From Roseburia hominis (GTDB lineage Bacteria > Bacillota > Clostridia > Lachnospirales > Lachnospiraceae): DNA of 64,000 nt. The notes beneath the pieces were generated by a model. It searched no databases, was not told the DNA's origin, and was given only the letters and a program-made list of their open reading frames with translations. Shown in pieces: positions 9,120-17,173 of the stretch (position 1 is the stretch's first letter; the number at the start of each line of letters is the position of its first letter). Made by a program: the position numbers and the translations under genes. The DNA lies in the NCBI GenBank assembly GCA_021771815.1, contig JAETOE010000007.1, forward strand, positions 35,106 to 99,105, written 5' to 3'.

Positions 9120-12100
9120 ATGAGAGTAGAGCAGCAGAACACAAGTATTGTCGATGAGTTAAAGCAGAGCATCGGTCCGAAGGAGAAGAGTGAATCGGTG
9201 CTTAGCGGGGTCGGTTTTGCGGAGAAGGCTGTGGAAAAAAGTAAGGTGAGCGGCAATGCGAAGTCGGTCAATATGAAGGATGCCACTTATATGAAGCCGG
9301 AGGCGGAGGAGAAGAAAACTGCGGCGGAGGAGATTGAGCAGTCAGCGTCCATGAGTGCGGAGCAGCGTAAGAACCAGATGGCAGTTCTTGCTGGTACGAC
9401 TTCCCCGGAGGATTATGCCAGGATGCAGGAGGACGGATTTTCATTGGATGAGACAACGTCCAATACGATTGTCACGGAGACGGACAAGATCAAGGCGCAG
9501 CTTGCGAAAGCCGGAGTGGATATTTCCTTTTTCGGAGATGACCTGGATCTTGCCCAGCTTGAGGCGATTACCGGAAGCGCCCAGCTTGCGGCGCAGCTCG
9601 TACAGGCGTTTGAGAAAGCGGATATTCCGTGTACGCAGGACAATGTAAGGGATGCCATGGAAGCGCTGTCTCTCGCTGCTTCACTCGGAAAGCCGAATGA
9701 GGGTGCGGTCAAGTATATGTTGGATAATGGTCTTTTGCCTACTGTCGGGAATCTGTATGTGGCGGAGTTTTCCGGCAGTATGAATTATCAGGCGGATGGA
9801 CAGCAGCCGATCGATATGGATGCTTTTATGGATCAGGTGGACAAGATCATCCGGCAGGCGGGACTCGCGGTGAACGAGGATTCCAGAACGGCGAGTGCGT
9901 GGCTTTTGCAGAATGAGATACCGTTAAATGAGGAGAATCTGAAATTTTATGATGCATTGCAGAATCTGGAATTTCCGATTGATACGGAAAAATTATTGGA
10001 GAGCATTGCCACGGCAGTCTCAGAGGGCGGACGACCGAAGGATGCGCAGTTAATCGACGGATATTCGCTGTGGGAGAGGGCGAAGAATGCGTACGAGGTC
10101 GTAGCGCAGGCGACGGAGGAGGATCTTGCGTATGTGGCGGAGCACGGGATGGAGCTTAATGTCCGCAGTCTGGAATATGCTATGGCGTACCGCACGCAGG
10201 ACGTTGAGGCGGCGGGAAATGCAGCAGACACAGCGAACACCGTACAGACAGTAGTGGGCAACGCAACAGGGAATGCGCAGGCGTCAGCCGATACAGATAG
10301 CGCGGCGCAGGCGAAGAATCAGATATCCTCGGAAGATCCCTACACACAGAGAGGGCTCACCCTTCTGGCAGCGCGGCGCCAGCTCGAAGAGGCGCGCCTT
10401 GCAATGACGATGCAGGCGAATTATGCGCTGCTTAAAAAGGGCATTCAGATTGATACGGAGCCGCTTGCAAGGCTTGTCGAGGAGTTAAAGCAGGCGGAGA
10501 ACGAGTATTATGAACATCTTCTCAAGGTGCAGGGAATTGATGCGTCGGAGGAGAATGTCAAGCTGTTCAAAGAGACGACGGAGACGGTAGGAGATTTGAA
10601 ATCGGTTCCGGCTTATGTGCTTGGCATGCCGGAGGCGGGAGAGTCAGTAGAAGTTGTCCATCGGGCAGGTAAGGCGCTCCGTGATGCTTTTGAGCGTGCA
10701 AATGAGCGCTACGAGACATTGATGACGGCGCCGAGAGCCGATCTGGGCGATTCGATTCAGAAGGCATTCCGAAATGTGGATGATATACTGGCGGATTTGG
10801 GGCTTGATACTTCTGATGCAAACCGACGGGCAGTTCGTATTTTGGGCTATAATCAACTTGCGATTACACCGGAGTCGGTGGCGGAGATCAAAGCAGCGGA
10901 TGAGGAAGTACAGCGGGCGTTCCGCAATCTGACTCCGGCAACGGTGACGGAGATGATCCGGCGGGGCATCAATCCGCTCGATATGAATTTTGAGAGTCTG
11001 AACGATATGGCGGAACAGATTGCCGGGGAGACAGGCGGGCAGAATGATAAGGGGTTTGGCGAATTCCTATGGAAACTCGAAAGAAGCGAGGGTATCAGCC
11101 CCGAGGAACGTTCGTCCTACATTGGTACCTATCGTCTGATTCATCAGGTGGAACAGTCTGACGGAGCGGCTGTTGGCGCGCTCGTGCATCAGGGTGTGGA
11201 GATTACCATGCGCAATCTGATGACGGCAGTGCGTTCCGAGCATCGCAGTGGAAAAATGGATTACGCTGTGGATGAATCCTTTGGCGGAGCAAAGAGCAGT
11301 GGATATCAGGGAACTTCAATCACGGATCAGATTGAGGCGTCCTATCAGAATAATTGTGTAAAAGATATTATGGATACGTTGACACCGGAGCGCTTAAAAA
11401 CAGTTATGGAACAAGGTCCGGAATGGGAGAACATGACGCCGGAGCAGTTGAAGGAGGCGCTTGCCCAGGCGGACACAAATGACGCTGCGCTGGATCTGGC
11501 GTATGCGAAGGAGCAGCTTGCAGAGCTGTTACAGAGTGCGAAGGTGACGCAGGATATTTACAATGTGCTGCAGAAATACGATATACCAAACACTATGTCG
11601 AATATCATGGCAATGGAAGCGATGGTGAAAGACCGCAACGGTATGTTTCGTCAGATTTTTGGAGAAGGAACAGGAACGGCAGGCAAGGCGGACACGGAGG
11701 AACCACAGGAGACGGACGCTGGCGCAGCGGACGGTTTAAGCAGAGCAAAAGAAGCTGTGTTGGAGCAGTTCGGGAAAGCGATTGCAGCGCCGGAGGAGAT
11801 TGCCGAGGCACAGGAGCAGCTTGCCAGGGTGGCGGAGAATGTCATGAAGGGTATGCTCTCCGGCGATGAGGTGACAAGCCTTGATGTGCGCGAAATGCGT
11901 CTGCTGTCCGCACAGCTGTCAATTGGCAGCCTGCTTGCAAAGGATGAACAGTATGCGGTGCCCGTAGAGACGGAAAGCGGCGTCGTCAATGTGTCGCTTA
12001 AGATTGTCAGGGGAACAGACCGCAAGGGTGTTGTAGATGTCATGATGGAGACGGAGCTTCGCGGCCGGATCGCGGCGACCTTCCAGGCGAAGGAGCAGGG

Positions 12101-12383
12101 AATCAAAGGCTTTGTCGCAACGGATAATGAGGAGACAAGAGATCTTCTTGCAGAACGGCAGACATTACTCCGAGACGCGATCGGGGAGGAGGAAGCTGTG
12201 GAACTCCGCTATGCGTATATTTCCGATCTGGATCTGAACCATTTCTCGATGGGAACGTTTGGCGTGGATGCAGTAGAAGAGTCTGCCGCCCCGAAGGAAG
12301 GAACGGAGGAATATCAGGTTCAGACGGCAAGGCTCTATCATATGGCGGAGAGCTTCATACAGCAGCTTCGTGATATGCTCTAA
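9120..12383 (+). CDS. Large helical protein, DUF6240-like
   Basis: This 1087-aa protein is hydrophilic and almost entirely helical by composition, rich in Glu, Ala, Gln and Leu. It has no signal peptide or membrane segment. Several internal stretches share the form N-x-x-x-A-M-E-x-x-x, each beginning a two-helix unit (for example CTQDNVRDAMEAL and NTMSNIMAMEAMV), which suggests repeated helical modules. The last 180 residues look globular and end in YHMAESFIQQLRDML. I recall this layout from Lachnospiraceae DUF6240 proteins, which are often found with motility genes; this is from memory. The ATG at 9120 follows GGGAGAACGGG; 24 upstream codons lack a ribosome binding site. The function is unknown. 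Confidence 0.6.
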   Translation: MRVEQQNTSIVDELKQSIGPKEKSESVLSGVGFAEKAVEKSKVSGNAKSVNMKDATYMKPEAEEKKTAAEEIEQSASMSAEQRKNQMAVLAGTTSPEDYARMQEDGFSLDETTSNTIVTETDKIKAQLAKAGVDISFFGDDLDLAQLEAITGSAQLAAQLVQAFEKADIPCTQDNVRDAMEALSLAASLGKPNEGAVKYMLDNGLLPTVGNLYVAEFSGSMNYQADGQQPIDMDAFMDQVDKIIRQAGLAVNEDSRTASAWLLQNEIPLNEENLKFYDALQNLEFPIDTEKLLESIATAVSEGGRPKDAQLIDGYSLWERAKNAYEVVAQATEEDLAYVAEHGMELNVRSLEYAMAYRTQDVEAAGNAADTANTVQTVVGNATGNAQASADTDSAAQAKNQISSEDPYTQRGLTLLAARRQLEEARLAMTMQANYALLKKGIQIDTEPLARLVEELKQAENEYYEHLLKVQGIDASEENVKLFKETTETVGDLKSVPAYVLGMPEAGESVEVVHRAGKALRDAFERANERYETLMTAPRADLGDSIQKAFRNVDDILADLGLDTSDANRRAVRILGYNQLAITPESVAEIKAADEEVQRAFRNLTPATVTEMIRRGINPLDMNFESLNDMAEQIAGETGGQNDKGFGEFLWKLERSEGISPEERSSYIGTYRLIHQVEQSDGAAVGALVHQGVEITMRNLMTAVRSEHRSGKMDYAVDESFGGAKSSGYQGTSITDQIEASYQNNCVKDIMDTLTPERLKTVMEQGPEWENMTPEQLKEALAQADTNDAALDLAYAKEQLAELLQSAKVTQDIYNVLQKYDIPNTMSNIMAMEAMVKDRNGMFRQIFGEGTGTAGKADTEEPQETDAGAADGLSRAKEAVLEQFGKAIAAPEEIAEAQEQLARVAENVMKGMLSGDEVTSLDVREMRLLSAQLSIGSLLAKDEQYAVPVETESGVVNVSLKIVRGTDRKGVVDVMMETELRGRIAATFQAKEQGIKGFVATDNEETRDLLAERQTLLRDAIGEEEAVELRYAYISDLDLNHFSMGTFGVDAVEESAAPKEGTEEYQVQTARLYHMAESFIQQLRDML

Positions 12384-12463
12384 GAAAACGATTGCCGGCA
12401 GCCGAAAAACAGACGGCGGCATCGTGAGTAAATGATAAAACGAATGCAGTATGACAGGAACAG

Positions 12464-13159
12464 TTACAGAAGGGACTCTTCTTCCAGATATTCAAGAATC
12501 CCCATATAAATAGCGCGGACAAGCTTATTCTGGTAGTCCTCGTCTAAGAGCAGATCGGCTTCGGTCGGATTGCTTAGAAACCCACACTCTACGATTACGG
12601 TAGGTGTGGGTGTTTTTTTGAGCAGATAGTAGCTCTCATTTGCTTTTGCGACACGCTTGTTCTCAGGGTCAACATGGGAAACAAGACTCTCCTGTAAAAT
12701 ATTGGCAAGCTTTTCCCCGCCTGCGGACTGACCGTAGTAGAATACCTGCGCGCCTTTGATATCCGGGGTCGTATAGCTGTTCTGATGAATACTTATAGTA
12801 AATACGGGATTGGCTTCGGTGATAAGCTGACAGCGTTTCTGCATATCGGCAGCTTTCTTATTTGTGGCGTCTGCCGGATATAAACCTGCGTCGGAATCCC
12901 GTGTCAGAACGACATTTATCTTTTTCTGCTCCAGAAGATCTTTCAGCTTCAGGGCAAGGGAGAGATTGATGTCTTTTTCTAAAGCGTCGTTTACGCCGAC
13001 CTTGCCAGGATCGCTGCCGCCGTGTCCCGCGTCGACGACAATACAGATTTCTTTCTCAGCGGCTTTTTCGCTCTGTACAAGAATCGCCCCCTGTCTTGCA
13101 AGGATGAATGCAGCCGCAAGCAGGCAGAGAGTCATTGCAAGTTCCACTTTTTTCTTCAT
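12464..13159 (-). CDS. cwlD: N-acetylmuramoyl-L-alanine amidase, CwlD-like
   Basis: The 231-aa Amidase_3 protein has one N-terminal membrane anchor (residues 7-25) and an exported catalytic domain. Zinc-site segments are visible: VVDAGHGGSDPG near residue 42, a conserved Glu shortly after, ISIHQNSY near residue 122, and the catalytic glutamate in VIVECGFLSNPTEADLL near residue 190. Length and single-anchor layout match CwlD, which makes muramic-delta-lactam in spore cortex with PdaA; a general autolysin is also possible. Its ribosome binding site (CCGGGAG) lies inside one arm of the 52-bp hairpin repeat immediately upstream, so folding of that hairpin could hide it. Confidence 0.82.
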   Translation of the reverse strand: MKKKVELAMTLCLLAAAFILARQGAILVQSEKAAEKEICIVVDAGHGGSDPGKVGVNDALEKDINLSLALKLKDLLEQKKINVVLTRDSDAGLYPADATNKKAADMQKRCQLITEANPVFTISIHQNSYTTPDIKGAQVFYYGQSAGGEKLANILQESLVSHVDPENKRVAKANESYYLLKKTPTPTVIVECGFLSNPTEADLLLDEDYQNKLVRAIYMGILEYLEEESLL

Positions 13160-13165
13160 AAAAAT

Positions 13166-13217
13166 CTCCCGGAAATTCGCTCATACAATGATATTCACGA
13201 ATTCCGGGAGGTAGAAC
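13166..13217. repeat. 52-bp hairpin direct repeat, copy 1
   Basis: It is identical over 52 bp to 14106-14157. Internally it is an inverted repeat: CTCCCGGAA-A-TTCG pairs with CGAATTCCGGGAG, with one bulged A. On the minus strand the distal arm carries the ribosome binding site of the amidase gene. Confidence 0.95.
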
Positions 13218-13287
13218 CGAATACGAGTGTTTTTAATTACATGTGTTTAGCAGCGGGGGGCTGCATCACAATAAAGCAAAAGCGTGA

Positions 13288-13316
13288 TTGACAAAGGTAA
13301 AAAGAAATGCTATCTT
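13288..13316 (+). promoter_or_regulatory. Sigma-A promoter of the predicted small RNA
   Basis: A consensus TTGACA (13288-13293) and TATCTT (13311-13316) are separated by exactly 17 bp, with no plus-strand gene downstream. Confidence 0.6.
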
Positions 13317-13322
13317 TATACA

Positions 13323-13389
13323 AAGAGAAGCGGTTTTTCTACCACTCGTCTAGCAAATAGTCTTGAGTGGGGTACGCGCTTCTTTTTTT
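13323..13389 (+). ncRNA. Predicted small antisense RNA, about 67 nt
   Basis: The promoter at 13288-13316 would start transcription near 13323. The transcript folds into nested stems: AGAAGCG (13326-13332) with CGCTTCT (13377-13383), and inside it CCACTC (13342-13347) with GAGTGG (13365-13370). Six or more T residues follow directly, so the outer stem works as an intrinsic terminator. The last 40 nt are antisense to the final codons of the convergent gene at 13350-13880. This is predicted from sequence only; an RNA antitoxin or antisense regulator is one possible role. Confidence 0.55.
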
Positions 13390-13880
13390 ATATCCACCAA
13401 ATCATACAGATACATTTTTCCAAACTTGGTATAGTTGATAAGTAAGCAGGCAGAATAAATATTGTAGATATCTGTTTTGGCTTCATCTTCATAGACAGGC
13501 ATTGCAAAGCGCGTTGTATAGTAATACCAGCCGTTGCCCGCGTCTGTAGAGTGTTTGTCTTCCCGGTTTTTGCGGAAGCGTTTTTCTGTTGCAATTTTCA
13601 ATATTTCCATTATGCCTTGAGCAGCGTTCGCTTTTGCCTTTGCATTAGAGCCTTTCAAAAGCTTTGTATATTTAGAACCTTTATATTCATTCGGAAAATC
13701 AATGCCAATATAAACAATGTCACTTGTTTCTGCAATCGTAACGATTTCCCCGACATATTTCTGTAAGTATTTCTCGACAGCGTTCCAGTTAATATTCTGT
13801 TTGTTCTTAAAGATGATACCGGGCAGAATTACTATATTGTGCCCCTCGGCATCCTCAGCAATTCGCAATTTTGGGTTCAT
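13350..13880 (-). CDS. Uncharacterised protein of the hairpin-flanked cassette (possible BECR-like nuclease domain)
   Basis: This 176-aa soluble protein is rich in Lys, Asn, Tyr and Ile, unlike the GC-richer neighbours, which suggests acquisition by transfer. The second half carries segments such as AKANAAQGIMEILKIA, KHSTDAGNGWYYYTTRF and GKMYLYDLVDIKKE. From memory these resemble domains at the ends of phage MuF-type and polyvalent proteins that are classed as Barnase/EndoU/ColicinE5/RelE-like (PBECR) nucleases. The conserved KH, W, Y and R residues would suit a ribonuclease, but the assignment is tentative. The start has AAAGGG 6 nt upstream; a possible promoter is AGGACA-N17-TACAAT (13912-13940). 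A predicted antisense RNA overlaps its 3' end. Confidence 0.75.
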   Translation of the reverse strand: MNPKLRIAEDAEGHNIVILPGIIFKNKQNINWNAVEKYLQKYVGEIVTIAETSDIVYIGIDFPNEYKGSKYTKLLKGSNAKAKANAAQGIMEILKIATEKRFRKNREDKHSTDAGNGWYYYTTRFAMPVYEDEAKTDIYNIYSACLLINYTKFGKMYLYDLVDIKKEARTPLKTIC

Positions 13881-14105
13881 TTAGTCCCTTTCTGTGTGAT
13901 GAAGTACCGTTATTGTAGACTCGTCCACGCGTGATGTCCTGTCTTATACAGGCTTGGCGTATTCAAGCATTTGTCAATGATTCGCTTTTATTGAAGGTGG
14001 ATTTTTTGCCCGAAGCAAAGCATGGATTTTTGAAGAAGTGTCTCTTGCTATTATTTGAAAATTGTTCTTGTTTCTTGGATTAGCTCATGTCGTCTTTTTT
14101 TAAAA

Positions 14106-14157
14106 CTCCCGGAAATTCGCTCATACAATGATATTCACGAATTCCGGGAGGTAGAAC
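14106..14157. repeat. 52-bp hairpin direct repeat, copy 2
   Basis: It is identical to copy 1 at 13166-13217. It lies 16 nt after the stop of the GH18 gene, and on the minus strand the hairpin is followed by TTTT, so here it can act as that gene's terminator. From 13881 to 14105 there is only the presumed cassette promoter and no other gene. Confidence 0.95.
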
Positions 14158-14172
14158 TAATGTAATCTTTTG

Positions 14173-15933
14173 TTAATTAATATATTTGATGATCGTGTCC
14201 CAAACAGTAGGATCTTCCAGGGTAAGCTTCCAGAACGCGCCGCCCGCGAGCTGGCTCTCCTGGAGTACTTTGAGCTTCTCCTCGAGGGAAGCGGAATCTT
14301 CGACCCAGATCTTATAGGTGACGCCGCCGTTAATGTATTCTACATAGTACTGTGCGCAGTCATCGGACCACACCGGAACGGCGCCGTTCGCACTGATAAG
14401 ATTTTGCGTCTCTTTCATGCTGGCTGAATAGCAGTCAAGCTCAAAGAGTGTGTAGCTGTCTGAGGTATTCTCCGTGTCACTTATGGCAGCGCCGTCCTCT
14501 GAAACCGGAGTCTCACTCCACACACGGGTGTAGAACGGAATACCTAGAATCAACTGATCCGCCGGAACCTCCTGTAGGGTGTCGGCGACTCCCTGTCTGA
14601 CAAATCCAATGGAGGCGACGGAACCCGCCTCCTCTGAGCCGACATAATGCTCGTCGTAACCCATCAGGATTACATAATCGGCGAACATTGCCTGTTCCGC
14701 ACGATTATAAAATGCTGTGTAAGCTGTCGGCGGATAATTGTCCACGGATAAGACGATTCCGTTATTCGCACATTTTAGAGAAAGCTCGCGAATAAACTGG
14801 ATATAGGAATCACCGACTGCCGGATCGAGCGACTCGAAATCGACATTAATACCGTCCAGATTGTACTGGATGGCGGCGGAGATCAAATTGTTGATCAAAT
14901 TCTCGCGCCGTGAGGTGTAGGTCAGAACCTCGGTTGTGCTCGGATTCTCAAGTCCCTGATCTCTTGCGCCGAAATTGCTGACCAGCGCCCAGACCTCGAT
15001 GCCGTTCTGGTGGCAATAGTTCACATAATCAGAACTTGCCAGAGAGCCGATGCCTCCGTTCGTATCTTTCAGATAGAACCAGGTCGGAGAAATAACATTC
15101 ATTCCTTTTGTACTGGAAATCACATTGGCGACATTGCTGTTCGCGGTGTTGTTTGTAACCTGATGCCAGCCCATGCTGATGCGGAAATCCTTTTTGATGT
15201 GGGAGAAGCTCTCCGGTATATAATCGCTGACAAGTGTCTCCGTACTGGTGCTGCCAAGAGTTTTGGACTTGACATAGCCGATGACTCCGTCCGCGGAAGC
15301 GACTTTCGTCCATGTTTCATCCGGTTCAAGCACTGTAAGAGCAGTCCCTTTTGCGATATCGGCGAGAATCGGACTCTTGATGCCGCCCTGATAACGAAGT
15401 TCGGTATCCTTTTTGGTAGAAGCAACCGTATAGTCGCCCCAGGCATTCGTGAGAACGACGCGGTTCGGCGACTCATATACTGTGTAGGAAATATCGGAAT
15501 ACTGCTTTACGAAGTCCAACGCGATATAGGCGGTAGCCGCGTCAACCTTTACGATAATATGGTCTGAGTTCACCGCATTCTTGGTGACATAGTAGGTAGT
15601 GCTCTCTGCATCGGCAGAAATCAGATCCGTCGCAGTGGTGTAAAGCAGCTTATTTTCGTTGGTATCCCAGTAGAAACGGTCGTTGATGAGATCGTGAACC
15701 GTATTGAAGTCGAGATACACATAGCCGTCGATCATACGGCCCTGTGCGGGAAGCACCTCGTTATTTAAGATGAGGGCAACATCATCCGGTTGGGACATCT
15801 GATAGTATTCGGACAGTTCTTCGTGTTCTTTGGAGGGTGTATATTTCTCGATCAGCTTTCCGAGAAGTATGAATAGAATTACAATAATAATTAAAACGAT
15901 GGCAGCGATAACCGGAATAACCTTCTTTTTCAT
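14173..15933 (-). CDS. GH18 family glycosidase with SH3 domain, membrane-anchored
   Basis: The 586-aa protein has a membrane anchor at residues 4-25 and an extracellular remainder. Residues 50-165 resemble the copper-amine-oxidase N-terminal-like repeats seen in clostridial wall proteins. An SH3-type wall-binding domain follows at about 175-235 (GTALTVLEPDETWTKV). The C-terminal 340 residues are a GH18 barrel with the catalytic motif DGINVDFES near residue 365, matching DxxDxDxE. The closest known type is the YaaH/SleL group that cleaves peptidoglycan glycans. It has its own promoter at 15973-16000. Chitin is a less likely substrate. Confidence 0.85.
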   Translation of the reverse strand: MKKKVIPVIAAIVLIIIVILFILLGKLIEKYTPSKEHEELSEYYQMSQPDDVALILNNEVLPAQGRMIDGYVYLDFNTVHDLINDRFYWDTNENKLLYTTATDLISADAESTTYYVTKNAVNSDHIIVKVDAATAYIALDFVKQYSDISYTVYESPNRVVLTNAWGDYTVASTKKDTELRYQGGIKSPILADIAKGTALTVLEPDETWTKVASADGVIGYVKSKTLGSTSTETLVSDYIPESFSHIKKDFRISMGWHQVTNNTANSNVANVISSTKGMNVISPTWFYLKDTNGGIGSLASSDYVNYCHQNGIEVWALVSNFGARDQGLENPSTTEVLTYTSRRENLINNLISAAIQYNLDGINVDFESLDPAVGDSYIQFIRELSLKCANNGIVLSVDNYPPTAYTAFYNRAEQAMFADYVILMGYDEHYVGSEEAGSVASIGFVRQGVADTLQEVPADQLILGIPFYTRVWSETPVSEDGAAISDTENTSDSYTLFELDCYSASMKETQNLISANGAVPVWSDDCAQYYVEYINGGVTYKIWVEDSASLEEKLKVLQESQLAGGAFWKLTLEDPTVWDTIIKYIN

Positions 15934-15972
15934 GTATAAAACCCTTTCTTCTTCTGAAACTTGTACTTGTAC

Positions 15973-16000
15973 ATTGTAGCATATAAGCGGCTAAATTCAA
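15973..16000 (-). promoter_or_regulatory. Sigma-A promoter of the GH18 gene
   Basis: On the minus strand TTGAAT (15995-16000) and TACAAT (15973-15978) are separated by 16 bp. A short tandem TACAAGTACAAGT follows in the leader. Confidence 0.6.
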
Positions 16001-16047
16001 AGAGATTTTGACGCAATCAAAGCTGGCGTATTCTGGAATCGCCGCAG

Positions 16048-16076
16048 GTTCTAAAGGGGATGCCTGTGGCATCCCC
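16048..16076 (-). terminator. Terminator of the kinase operon
   Basis: A perfect 8-bp stem pairs GGGGATGC (16056-16063) with GCATCCCC (16069-16076). On the minus strand it is followed by TTTAG. It lies downstream of the 72-aa gene that ends at 16194. Confidence 0.6.
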
Positions 16077-16193
16077 GGTCTTCTTATCAAATAATGGTTT
16101 TTGTGTGTTACTGCGAGTTACAGTATGACCGGGCATTGAGGAACTCAGTCATTCTGTTCCCTGACAATAAGTTACAATAAGCTGCAATGAGCT

Positions 16194-16412
16194 TTATTCA
16201 GATGATTCTTTGTTCACTTTATCAAAGTGAATCTCCGTCAACACCCCCTCGTCAAAGATATAGTCTCTCATATAAGTACGTTCTTCGTGCACACATAACT
16301 GGCTGGCAACATCCTTTGGATTACTCCGTTCACCCTCCAGCCAGATCGTGATTCCTCTGTCCTCCAAGGAGGCAAGCTCCAGATAGAGTTTTTCCATATA
16401 TTCGTATTCCAT
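16194..16412 (-). CDS. Small hypothetical protein (72 aa)
   Basis: The protein is acidic, with no signal peptide or membrane segment. It begins MEYEYMEKLYLELASLED and has a short beta-rich middle (ITIWLEGE). I do not recognise the family. The ribosome binding site GGGGGAT lies 7 nt before the ATG. It is the last gene of the minus-strand block with the kinase and its neighbour, about 90 nt after the latter, so a related role is possible. Confidence 0.7.
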   Translation of the reverse strand: MEYEYMEKLYLELASLEDRGITIWLEGERSNPKDVASQLCVHEERTYMRDYIFDEGVLTEIHFDKVNKESSE

Positions 16413-16504
16413 TTTTTTATCCCCCGTAAAAATGTAATGACCATGAGAAATTCGCTGGTTACGTTCGTGATATAATTGTCTGATCCCCGGCAGACAGGGC
16501 GTCG

Positions 16505-17173
16505 TCAGTGGGACGCCAGCAGTTCTTCAAAAAAGAGGAAGAGCTGCTTTTCGATACGAAAAGGGTCCTTGATGAAAGGAACCTCGCGCACAGCAATGCG
16601 GTTTGCTTTGGAAAAACGGGAAATGTCATATGATGTCCCCATCTGTACCAGATAATTACAACCTTCCCCAAGGTTTACTGAGTGATTTAATAGTTCTAAG
16701 GATTTTTCGTATTTCCAGATTTTCCAGGGAGCGAGACGGCCAAGAACGAATTTGGTATCGCAGCGCAGAAATTCAGAAAGATCTGCTTCGCCCATACTTC
16801 CAAGATCCAGAATCAGGTAGTCATAGTCCCGGTTGAGCAGCAGCGGCACATCGCAGTATGACACATGCGGGTAATAATCCACGCCGCGCAGTGAAAAGAA
16901 AAGCGGTTCCTGCTTCGCCACTCCCGGTAAGGACGGCGCTTTGGCGCGTGCCCTGGCATGACGTCTTAGGACTGCGGAAAAGTCCGTGTCCGGTAGAACG
17001 CGTGCGATCTCGTTTCGCTTATGCAGTTCTAAGTAGGCGGCACGCTTTTGCTGTTTGGAAACGCAGTAGCTGCACAGGGCGACGGCGAGCTGTGTGACGC
17101 CCACGCCGGAATCACAGCCGAGGAAGCCGATGGTGCTATGTGCTTTTGTTTCGTATCGGTCAAAGTGAAAAAT
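16505..17173 (-). CDS. MinD/ParA-fold protein lacking the P-loop lysine (possible ATT start)
   Basis: From the proposed start this is a 222-aa cytoplasmic protein. Its N-terminus reads TIGFLGCDSGVGVTQLAVAL, which has the shape of a MinD/ParA nucleotide loop but no lysine. A later LILDLGSMG segment resembles the family's Walker B strand. It overlaps the kinase gene upstream by 14 nt. The first canonical codon (GTG at 17104) would cut the loop and has no ribosome binding site. The ATT at 17171-17173 lies 7 nt after a near-perfect AAGGAGG (17181-17187) and restores the whole domain. A pseudo-ATPase partner of the kinase is the most economical reading. Confidence 0.65.
   Translation of the reverse strand: MFHFDRYETKAHSTIGFLGCDSGVGVTQLAVALCSYCVSKQQKRAAYLELHKRNEIARVLPDTDFSAVLRRHARARAKAPSLPGVAKQEPLFFSLRGVDYYPHVSYCDVPLLLNRDYDYLILDLGSMGEADLSEFLRCDTKFVLGRLAPWKIWKYEKSLELLNHSVNLGEGCNYLVQMGTSYDISRFSKANRIAVREVPFIKDPFRIEKQLFLFFEELLASH

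Noticed and set aside
12864..13291. Plus-strand frames opposite the amidase gene
   Set aside because: They run through the catalytic region of a clear Amidase_3 gene on the other strand and have no homologous motif.
13551..13766. Plus-strand 71-codon frame opposite the cassette gene
   Set aside because: It is Phe/Cys-rich antisense coding with no ribosome binding site. The cassette gene itself has a ribosome binding site and a sensible composition.
13166..14157. Integron-like attC site or insertion-sequence ends
   Set aside because: The hairpin has a bulged base like attC but lacks the paired core sites. No transposase, integrase or short target duplication is seen.
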